In this document: in pieces, positions 1-10,400 of the stretch
Layout: every line of letters starts with the position of its first letter
Numbering within the stretch: position 1 is the stretch's first letter
From: Eudorina sp. 2006-703-Eu-15
Lineage: Eukaryota; Chlorophyta; Chlorophyceae; Chlamydomonadales; Volvocaceae
DNA: 64,000 nt
Assembly: GCA_003117195.1 (NCBI GenBank)
Contig: BDSI01000002.1
Coordinates: 139,001-203,000 of the forward strand
Direction: 5' to 3'
Made by a program: the position numbers and the translations under genes
Notes under the pieces: generated by a model
Database searches by the model: none
What the model was told of the DNA's origin: nothing
The model's input: the letters and a program-made list of their open reading frames with translations, nothing else

Positions 1-880
1 TAACCAGGAGTTGGGGACACGGCATTAGAGTGTGTTTTGGCGGCAGACAGGTGTACGACGCAGGAATTGCCCCTGCGCCTGCAGATTTCCAGGCCTTTTT
101 GGTAGTCTGGAAAATAGTTGGCAGGGCAGGTTTCCGGCTCTCCACAGCGTCAAATAAATGAAATCTCGCAGGTTTCTTGGGGGTCTGGGAAATAGAAAAA
201 TTCCGGGTTTTTTGCCCGAAAATATTATTTTTATTTAAGATAGCTCCCGATGATCGGGAGCAGGGCCCGACCACATGGGGAGGGCTGACGAGGGCAGACG
301 ACGGGAGGGGAGGGATGAAGAGGGGAGGGATGAAGAGGGGAGGATTGAAGAGGGGAGGGGAGATGAGCATAGAGGCGGGCTCCAGAGCCCCCGTGCATGA
401 GACCAGGGTGGCAGCTGCGGAGGGTGGGGGCACAGCTGCGTAGGGAGGGTAGGCGAGAAGACCCGCATGGTGTGTGTTTGTTTGCAGGATGCGCTCTATG
501 GAGTTTGAAACGGGGTGGTCGTGCGTTGGGGGCTGAGGTTCCATCCCCGGAATTCAGCTTCGGCGCTGCGGCGGTAAACCCAGGCCCTCTGTGCGGTTAG
601 ATATGGGTATGGGGGTTACAAAGGAAAACCCCACGTGGGTTTGGGGGTGGACGGGCCGACGCCGCCCGGCTCGGCGCTTCGCTCGGCGCAGGCAGTCTGA
701 TGCACACATGCCTGCCGTCGATCGTCGAAGTGGGCAGGCAGTACGGAGTTCGTTGGGAGTGGTCCGCGATTCAGCGCAGGCGGAGGGGACTCCCGTCCTC
801 ACGCCAGGCACGCTGCAGCACTCCGCCTGCTGAACCTGGAACGGCTTGACGGCGGCGACGACGTTTCCTTCCATCTGAAG

Positions 881-955
881 GTGTTTGGCTGCCTTGCCAT
901 TCTTGGTGTTTGGCTGCCTTGCCATTCTTGGTGTTTGGCTGCCTTGCCATTCTTT
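881..955. repeat. Three perfect 25-bp tandem units
   Basis: A 25-bp unit starting GTGTTTGGCTGCC repeats three times in direct succession, at 881, 906 and 931. It is intergenic and has no visible coding role. Confidence 0.9.
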
Positions 956-2901
956 CCCGACGGCGAAAGTTCACACACTCTCTCTCTCGTTGATCTGCCG
1001 TTCGTTACATTGCCATGTCGCATCGCGCGCATCAGATGTTGCTGGAGGCCCGGGGCGCTCAGTCGGTTGCTGGCAGCCGCCGCGGGCCGCGCGTCCTTAC
1101 CATCAACAATGGTGTGTTGGTGTGTTGGTGTGTTGGTGTGTTGGTGTGTTGGTGTGGTGTTCGGTGTTTGGTGACTGCACATGGGATTGTTGGTATGATG
1201 GATGTTGGAGGCACGGGTGTTCGGTTGTGTTGGTTGCGGTCTGTTGGTGTCTGTTGGTGTTGGGGGCCCCGGCGCGTCGTGGAGCCGTACTTTGGGGGAA
1301 CCAAATAGACGTCACACCCTTAGAGAAGATCAAAAGCACATCGGATTATGAGGATTATGGGGGGCCCCGGGGAGGGAATCCTTTCACGTAACGGGGGTCC
1401 TTTCAGGTGCTGTGGTGGCGAGGCGCGCAAGAGCGGCGGGGGCACCTCATCCGCACGCATACCGCCGCTGCCTTGCCCGCCGAATAAACCTCACATGGAG
1501 ATCGACGGCCGCAAAGATGATGACCTCATGCGGCCGGGGCATACGACGAGATGCTGCAACAGCCGTACACTCCCAGTGCGGTAGTTGTCAGGGTCAGGGT
1601 CAGGGCGGCGAAACGCCCGATCCCCCGGGCCGTAGCTTTCGGTGTGTGGTGCAGTTGTTTGTGTTCGAAAAATAGATGTTTCGTGGCTTGTTGTGTTCCA
1701 AAGCACGTGTGTTTTGGCCTGGTGTGTTTTGCGGTTCTCTTCCCGCGGGATCTCCCCCAGGCCGCCTCCTGTTCTCGTGACGTGAAGCCCCCAGCCGACA
1801 TTCGCACTGGGACGGTTACGCGCCCCATATGTGGTTGCCCATGTCGTACAGTGCGTCCAAACCCGGATACTGGGTTTCACGGGCGTCTCAGGGCGCGTGT
1901 GTGTTGCGCGGTAGGCAAGTCAGGTTTGTTTGTGTGTGTATATGTATATATATATATACGAGAACTGAGCCGTGAGATGAGAATGCGTGCATGTATGTGT
2001 GCGTGTGCGTATGATGAGGTCACGAGGAACCCGCCCAAAACACCCAGAGTAGTGTTTGCGTGTGCGTGTAGGGGGAGATGTTCAGCGAGGGATGTGTGTG
2101 TGTGTGTGTTTTCACCCGCAGCCTGCATGCACCTCGGTTCACGTGTCCGCGTGAGACATCCGCCCCCGGCCTTTCTTCACGTGTACACTGCCGTACATGT
2201 CGATGCGGGTCAGTGGTTGCCGCCGCACCCACGACATGCTTGCTGCCGCTCATAGCGCACGGCGGTTTGTACGGCACCGCTGACGCAGCAGTGCGGTGTA
2301 GCTCTAGCACGACTACTACTGGCACCGGTCCTGTGATGACGCCATCTGTCGCGCTACAGGGTACGACATACCCGATCCGTGTTGTGGACTGGGTGGGCGC
2401 TGCAGCTGCTCCTGCTGCTGATGGTATTTGTGGCGTTGGGTTGGGAGTACGTGGATTGGTGTTGTTGGTTCACATCGGTGATGGTTATATCGGTTGCATC
2501 GGTTGTGTTTTACGGCGGGTGGTTGCGTTGGGGTTAATGGATTGGCCCAAACACCGGGCGAGTTCACAGAACTCAGTGCACATAAAAAAACAAGTACAGA
2601 ATAATGCCGCATGTGCAAGTGAAACAACAACATGTGTCGAGGCGGCGGGGTCTGGGAAGGTTGTGGGTTTGTTGTGCCGGGTGCACATCCCTGGCGACTG
2701 GTGGGGTCGGCCCAGGCGCGGCGGCCAAATGAGCCTTATGTGATACAGGGAATGCCGATCGGCGGCCTGCTGGTTGCCATGCGATGCCATGCTTTCTTTC
2801 TTCGGGACGAGTGCTGGGTGGTGGGCCCCGCAGCATCAAACCGGCATGAGTGCCACGTTGTATGATGCATAGAAAGGGGCGGTTCCTTGGCCCCTATACT
2901 A

Positions 2902-2990
2902 CTTACCTACCTATCTACCTACCTACTTATCTCTACTGCGTACCTACCTGCCTACCTACCTACCTACCTACCTACCTACCTACCTACCTG
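2902..2990. repeat. TACC microsatellite
   Basis: Imperfect (TACC)n array. The same tetranucleotide forms a second array in an intron at 50461-50580. Confidence 0.9.
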
Positions 2991-3751
2991 GGGGTCGTGA
3001 TCCTGTCCGTGCATCCAGCCGCGCGACCCTGGCGGCCGGGGCTCTCGTGCCCTGGGCCTCCCGGCTGTGTGCGTTCCGTGCTTTTCTCAGGAAGAACGTG
3101 TATGTACGAGTGTGCCGTGTTCGGTTTGCAATGATATGGTTTTTGTACGGCGGACTGGAAGCGAATCCAGTCATGCTGTCTATCGTGTACGCCTCCGCCT
3201 CCGCTCCGCTCCCCTCGTTTCCCCTCTGCACCAAGTAAGGGCCTTCCCAACTGGCTGGCTAGGTGGCTCCAGCCATGCATGCGACCGGGCAGCTTGCTTG
3301 CAGGGCGTCGCGCCCGCGAGTATCCTCGCATCCTTGCTGCGTCGACCTTCCCCCACTTCGCCGCTTGTTGGCACTCGCCCGATGTGCGGGTTATCACTCC
3401 AGGGCGGGGTGACCGCCTGCTGCCATCTGCGTGATAGGTGTGCCGCTATCTGAACAAGTTAGCCATGCATTATTGCAATTATTGTATTCATGTGGCTGTA
3501 GTTACGCTGGTCGGTGATTATAATAGCGGTGAACTAACGGTGAAGGAAGGGGATATGTATCCGAGACATGCTGCGTGCGCTGCTTCCGCCGGTGTCCGGC
3601 GACCGACCCGTCGGTCCGTCGCCGATGCCGACCGCCGTTGCCTGCCTCCGGACCAGCAGCCGCTCGACCAGCCACTCGACAACGGACGATAAGTCGTCAC
3701 ACCTTCAGCCGTGCGCATCTATGTGTGCGCGCCAACGCCAGGGTGTACTGC

Positions 3752-3796
3752 GGTCGTACTGGTGGTCGTACTGGTGGTCGTACTGGTGGTCGTCGT
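3752..3796. repeat. 12-bp tandem repeat
   Basis: TGGTGGTCGTAC units repeat about 3.7 times with no interruption. Intergenic. Confidence 0.85.
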
Positions 3797-5186
3797 GGAT
3801 GTTGCACGGAAGGCGCTGAGGCCGCCACGGCCTTTGGGGCACGTGGCGGCGCTGCTGCGGACTGCAGGCAGCGAGGTAACCTGATCAGGCGGCGGGCCAA
3901 CGCCCTGTGCGGCACGATGCGGCACGTACGGCATCATTGCGCTGCACGGCACGGTACGGCAAGGTACGATGCAAGGCCTGAAGCGCGTGGGTCGGTCCCG
4001 CAGCCGCCGTTGGTTGTACCGTTGGTCTGTTGGCCATCTGCCATTGACGCTGTCGCTGCTGCTGATGGCAGGTGACCTGCTGGCCCGCCAGCCACGTGTT
4101 GAAGCGACAATGCCGTGCTGATTCCCTCTTGGTTATAACTGTAAGGATAGATGGCTGGATGGCTGGATGGATTCAGCACACATGTGGACGAGTGCAATGC
4201 CCGTGGTGGGCGCAGGTGCGTGGTGTGAGCCAGCCAGGTCCAAGCCACCAAGCGGCCAGGCCGGGGGTACAGCCCTGTCGAGCCCTGTCCGCATCTCGCA
4301 CTACGGTGGCTTCGTTTTTGCGGGGTATGCACCGTATTGGCGCCCTCGCTCTGGCGCACTACTGGCGGGGCTGCGGCCGACCCCACCCCATCCCCCCCCC
4401 CGCCCTGCAGCTGTGAGTGGTCCCTCGCGGGGGCGGTGACAGTGCGGGGGGCAGGCACGCGCCTCGATGCGTGGCCTGTTTGAGGTGCCGTACGTGATAA
4501 GGAGCACAGGGCCCCGTCGGATTGCCTGGTCGGGACTAAGGGTCCCACTTGTAAACGGTTGGATACGGTTGGATCCAAGGGACCAGTAGTCTGGGTGGAG
4601 CCGGAGCGCCGCACGAGGCCTGGCGCTGGTGACTAATTGAAAAAGAGAGTACGGCACGAACTGTCCACGTGGCGCCTATAGATACTTAGATAGGGGTAGC
4701 GTATATCAGTGGGGAGGTCGTCAGGCAGGACATGCATGCTCCGGCGGTCCGGTCCCAGAAGGCGGCCGGAGGTAGGTAGGTTCAGCTTTGCTTCATCGGC
4801 AGCAGCTTGTTTCACCATTCAGCAGGGGGGCACACAGGCGAAGCTCTGACCCAAGGGGGGACACGCCACGTGCTAAACCAGCGGTATGGTTCTCCACAGT
4901 CCCGACCTATCTCGAGAAGCCTTCGGCCGTTCAACGGCTTGATCCAGACGGGCATGCTTGCCTACTTGTCTGTCTGACAGGGTCTGATGCGCGCTGATAC
5001 CGCATCACGAGTTCATGGCCTGTGGAACCAACCTAACCTTCGTGTACAACAATCCTGTGACAGAGTTCGTTAGCGGAGTTCGTTGCTCAACTCTCTACTG
5101 CTTACAAAACTTATTGCCAAATTTTTAGTTAGCGTTTGGGTCTTGATTCCTGTAGATTACTTTGCCGTTGTAGAGTTGCATTTAAG

Positions 5187-5765
5187 ATGTCGCCAGAAAC
5201 TGAGAGCAAGCAGGACAGCGCAGCCGCGGGACCTAGCAACTCGCGCGTGGAAGAGGCCTTCATTCCAAGCAAAAGTTTCGGGGGAGCTCGGGAAGGCTAC
5301 GCGTTCAAGCTGGGTGATTCTGGGCTAGGCTACTACCGCGACGTTCACCCGGCGGAGGCAATAAAGGCAGCCGCGGAGGCAGCAAAAGCAAAGCCCGTCG
5401 TCGTTAAAGCCAATAACTCGCTGCTAAAGTCACTACAAAAGCGTGGGCCTGCGCTGCCCATTCCTGCAGCGGTTCCTGTCCCCAAGAAGTCAAAGACAGG
5501 TGGGTGGGCCGCTGCTTGCTCTTGTGATGCCATTCTATTTTCTGGAAGATCCACAGGCAGTTGAGGGTGAGGCCGTATTCCATATTGGGGTCATAACCTG
5601 ACGAGGCAGGCTTGGTCGTTCCGCTCCGTTCCTTGCTCTTGTGCACGGGCTAATTCGCTCCCAGACGACAACAAGGACACTCCAAAGTACTTGAAGGAGA
5701 TGGAGCGCTATAAGCAAATGTCTTGCGCATCCGATACCAAGCACGACCGGCCGCTGGTGAAATAA
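5187..5765 (+). CDS. Small conserved-looking protein of unknown function (2 exons)
   Basis: Exons are 5187-5499 and 5665-5765, joined by a GTGGGT donor and CAG acceptor in phase 1, giving 137 aa with ATG start and TAA stop. The protein is hydrophilic. Residues near 30-52 contain the motif GYAFKLGDSGLGYYRD, followed by an Ala/Lys-rich helix. The second exon encodes a compact charged C-terminus with TPKYLKEMERYKQMSC and the ending RPLVK. No signal peptide or membrane segment is visible. The phase match and the non-repetitive, charged C-terminus argue that this is a real gene. I do not recognise the family with certainty and assign no function. It is isolated, and the nearest gene (SNAPC3-like, opposite strand) ends 1.7 kb away. 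Confidence 0.65.
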
Positions 5766-6959
5766 GCAGTAGCGGCAGGAGCGCTGGTCGCTTGGCAGAT
5801 GAATTCAAGAGCTTGGAGACCTGTGGCACGGACCGTGGCAGCTGACCTCCACGGCCAGCAGTCACAGGGTTTCTTCTGGGCGGTCATGCTTGCGACGGGC
5901 GCGCAGAACCGCTGGGGGAATCTCCCTTGTGTAGCGCTGGCGACCGTCTGGGGTTGAACTCGCCGGGCTTTTGTTCACATCAGCTGCTTCGGAGATGCTA
6001 TGCGGGTTGTGGATGCGGCCATTCCTCCCCCACACCCGTCCCGTCCTTGCCCCGTCTGCGGGTCGTTGGGCGCCGCGTGACGGCCCCGGTCCCACTGGTC
6101 CGACTGGAGGCGATGGCCGTGACCGCGTGTGATTTCGTTTAGTGCTCTGAGGCTGGCAGGCAGGGAGGCATAGAGCAGCAACCCGGAAGTGGTCGAGTCC
6201 ATGGCGCCTGTTGCTGGATGTCGGTGGGCGTTCCGCTCTGCCATTCGCTAGGGCCTAAGAGTTGCGCGCCATGATATTGTTTTGCGCAATGATATTGGTT
6301 TGGTAATTGGGTCTCTCGCTTGTTGACAGCATCATACGGGTTGGGTATGTACTGCATGCACGGCATACACTGCCTGCGAAAGTTGGCGATAATACGCGGC
6401 TGCAGGTTATTCCAATACGGCAACATCGATACGGTCGCGCGCTATAACATTTTGTTCAATAGGACATCCGTTGTGGCCCGAGCTGTAGGGCTGCCGGCGG
6501 CTCAGGGAGCCAATGCGAGCCCACGGTTGGGCTCAGGGGACTTGAAGGAGGCCGCTGGGATACTATGTGTGGAGGAGAGGAGGGTGGCGGTGCAAGCCGC
6601 CGCGCTAGAACCTTTGCCCCTGATATACCCACGTCAGCAACGCGGCCGTCGCGGCTGGGTTAGGGCGTTGTGTTGCGCAGTAATTACCAGAGGTCGTGTA
6701 AGGGGCTGACTCACTATCTGTCGCCTACACACGCATCCGGCGCACCCGCACCTGCAGCTGCACCCCTCACAACGGCCCCACCACGTCAGCTGCCTCGCCA
6801 TGGTCGTCAGGGTGAGGTTGTACGGCATCACCCTTATGAGTGATAGTACCGTACTTCGAAGCGCTCCGCCGCCGTCGCCCGCACACTCCAGGGCGCCGAC
6901 GTCCCATTTCACAAACACACAAACACACACGAGACTCCGGTCGGGCGGGTTGCAATTCT

Positions 6960-7009
<50 letters not shown>

Positions 7010-7445
7010 GCACATGACTGCGGCACGTCTGTACCCCCTCGTAGCGCGCCTTGCCTCGTCGGAGCCCGACTGGGCCCCTTCGGATCCCCCTTCCCCCCCA
7101 CAGCCCCCACTGCATCCCATCACCGCCGTACAATCAGGACCGCAGACGAACAGCACAACGGAGCCGCTGTGCGCCCTTCGATGCACCCTTGCATATCACT
7201 TGGTGACGGACGACGCCCTTTGTGACGCACCCGTGTACCACACATGACAGGGTGACGAGGGACGCTTCGCGGCCTCTGGTGGACCCGTGCCACCTCCGCC
7301 GGCTGACCCCAGATCCCCATGACAAGGTACCAAACGCCCCTCCGTGTCCTCCCTCCCTAACTCCCCACCTCCTGCTGCGGTGCGGTCTGCGGTGCGGGCG
7401 GTAACCAACACCGTCAGTGCAGCGCTGCAGCCCAGCAGCCAGAGG
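5766..7445. other. Intergenic spacer with CA microsatellite
   Basis: No coding exon is recognised. It lies between the ends of two convergent genes (the small gene on + and the SNAPC3-like gene on -), so it should hold both 3' UTRs. A copy of intron motif C (see findings) lies at 6939-6967, directly next to the (CA)n tract; a 3' UTR intron of the SNAPC3-like gene is possible. Confidence 0.5.
6961..7010. repeat. (CA)n microsatellite
   Basis: Nearly pure CA dinucleotide tract of about 48 bases, directly after a motif C copy. Confidence 0.95.
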
Positions 7446-10400
7446 TCAACGACGCGGCGGCCGCAGCCCTATGACCCGCGCCGGGCGCCCCTCCCCCGCC
7501 TCTCCACCGGCCCCTCCCCCTCCCCCTCCCCCTCCGGGGGCGCTGACCCAGGACCCCGTCGAGATGGCCCACGTGCCCTGCGAGCCGATGTCCATGGCGG
7601 GGTTGTACGGCTGCACCATGACTGAGGGCGCCAGCCGCTCCCCGCCGCTGCCGATGTGCAGCAGGTCGAAGCAGTGCCTGGGGGACGGACGGGGGCGGGG
7701 GGGGGCAGGGAGAGGACGGGGCCGGACAGGATCAGGTTCCCCGAGACCAGGTGCCCCAAGATCAGGTCAGGTGCCCCAAGAGGGAAAAGACCTGGGGTAG
7801 CCGCGCGTTGATGGCGCAGCAGTTGGCTGGGTGGGAGGGAAGACATGCGGGGCGAACGGGGGTGAAGGGTGGTGGCCCCGGCAGGAAGGAGGAGGACAGG
7901 GCAGCTCGGCGTCACGGTACCCCCCCCCCCGCCCCTCGAACGCTCCTCTACACCTCCAGTGGTATCGTGGCCCACCTTCGAGGGACAGGCAACCAAGGGG
8001 CTTTGGTATCAGGTTCCGCCGGGTCCAGCACGCCTGCAGCTCCCCTCCCCCCTCCCTCGCGCTACGACCACCAATACGGTAGACCGCCGTAGCAACGGAG
8101 GATTGCCGCCTCCGCCCCCAAGGCCCCTTGTGCTCACTTCCATAGCACATCCCCCCTCACCCTGCATCACCCAGGCCCCACCACCCACCCCCACATCCCC
8201 CCCCCACATCCATCAAGAGTCCAAGACAACGAAACCGCATCCACCCCTCCCCCCATCTCCACATGCGGGCCCGTCATGCCGCGGTACTGGCTCGTCGGGT
8301 TTCACGTACGTAACGCACCAACACTGTCCCCCAGCCGCCCACCTGCACATGATGGCGGGGTTGGAGGGCGCCAGCGGGTCGTCGTGGGTCACCAGCTCCG
8401 CGAACCCCGCCTCGCACACCCCGCAGCGCCGCCGGGCCACGGGGGCACCCGCCAGGTCGCGGGCGCGCAGCCGCAGCGGGAAGCACTCGCGGCGGGGCGG
8501 GTCCCCGGGGTGCCATCTGCGCGGGGAGGGGCAGGGAGGGGGAGGAGAGGGAGGAGGGGTACAGGAAATTGGTAGACATATTTATACTGCGCTGCTGCCA
8601 GAGCGAATATCCGATAATGACTCGACTGTACCCGGATCTCCAGCGAAGTGACGACGTCCACCTTGTAGGCCTTGACAAATAGGGAGGAGGGGGTATAGGA
8701 AATAGGGTCCTAGGTGTCGCCACTCCCCAGGGCTCCCCCCTGTAGCCTCCCCCCCCCACACACACACAGCGTTTTGCTTGCAGTTGGGTAACAACGAGAG
8801 GATCGCACGCACGCACAGCATTGTGGTGTGAGTCTGTGTGGCCAAGGCAGCCGACCCGCACCAGCTGGTAGTCTTCCGCGACGCCGCGACAACACCGAAC
8901 AGCGCGCCAAATCGACAGCGTTCTTCCGACACCGCAGCCTTTTGATAATTTTATGGGGGCGGGCATTGGGTATATTATATACGCATACGGGCAAACTATC
9001 AGGCGCCGATCGGCCCCTCGCATGTCACGCACTCCTGTTCTGCCTGCCTAAATAACACACCCACACACCCACCCACACACCCGGCCCCAATCAAAACCCT
9101 ATACGGTACCTCCCCCCCGGCCCCACCCACCTGCGCACATCCCGCACGAACAGCAGGTGCTCGCAACAGGCCCGGTGGCAGAACACCCCCACGGGCTGGT
9201 TGGCCAGTCGCAGCGTCATGTCGGTGAGGCGGGTGGTGTGCAGGGCGGCGGGCGGGGGGCCGCCGGTGCCGTCGCGGTCGCGGGCCAGGGCGGGCCGCCA
9301 GCCGCGCTCCGTGCGCAGGTAGGTGGGGCGCGCCCCGTGGGCCCTGCGGGGAGGGGGACGATGCGGAGGGTGGTTAGATAGAGACCCGCCCGACCCAAAC
9401 CAAGCACGCCGTGGCGTGTGTGTGTGTGTGTGTGTATGAGTGTGTATGTGTGTAGGGGTTCATGCGTGGTGCACGTGATCGCGGTTTCGATGTCTCTTGA
9501 CTGACAAAAAAGGGAGCACTACAGATGTGCTGGCTGTGGTGGAGCGTGGAGACTTTGGCGGGACACAGCCAAAGCGCAGGAGGAAACGGGTACCGCGGAC
9601 AGCACTTGTCTCTTGGGATTAAGAAACAAAATGAGATGCAACCTGCCCAGCCTCGCCGCCTACCGACCTCACACCCTTGTCAGTTACAACACACACACAC
9701 CCCACACAAACCGGTGGTTCGGGCGGGTTTCTCGCCCCACACCCCAATCCATACCCCAACCCGGGCGGTTTTCCTTGTAATCCCACACACCCAACCCGCC
9801 ATCACCACCACCACCACCACCACCACCACCACACACCACCCGCCCCCCGCCCCCACACGCACCTGAACAGCTCCCGGATGGGCACCGTGTAGTCCTCCGC
9901 CTCGGGGTGCCGTACATCCCGGTAGAAATGGCCCTCGAGGAAAATGTACGAACCGTAGCTGGGTGGCAGCTCGGTGCCGGGCGCCGGTCCCGCCGCCGCC
10001 ACATCCACGAGCGGCGGCGGCGGCGGCGGCGATGGAGATGCCGCCGCGGGTGCGAGTGCGGGTGAGGTCGGCGCTGTCGGTGATGCCGCGGAGCCGCCGG
10101 CGACGCCGTCCCCGCTGCCCTGGTCCCCCGCCGCACCGGCATTTGCGGCTGCGACCTCCGGCCGCAGTCCAGCTGGGCCCCCGTCTGCTGCGGCCCCACT
10201 GGACAGCCCCGCTGCACCCGACCCCGACCCAGACGCACCCTCCCGCTCCGCCACCGGCGCCTCCTGTACGACATCGGCCGGCACTGCCGCCGCCACCACC
10301 GCCGTCTCTGGATCCTGCGGTGCCGCCGCCGCCGCCACCGCCCCGCGTCCCCGCGCTTGGGACCCAGATGCGCCGCCACCGCGACCCCGCCGACCACCGC

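Larger units (their letters stand above)
1..5186. other. Gene-free region with short tandem repeats
   Basis: I see no convincing coding exon here. Open frames are short, rich in Cys/Val/Arg, and look like readings of GT-rich simple sequence. Several small tandem repeats are present (16-bp units at 305-360, 25-bp units at 881-955, TGTGTTGG units at 1111-1160, a TACC array near 2902-2990, 12-bp units at 3752-3796). Base composition is more moderate than in the gene-bearing part. UTRs of an unseen left-hand gene could lie here. Confidence 0.6.

Noticed and set aside
8557..8682. Family A read as a short protein (SSLRWRSGYSRVIIGYSLWQQ)
   Set aside because: The same peptide can be read from another copy, but copies are intronic and others are fragments or diverged; no long coding version is seen.
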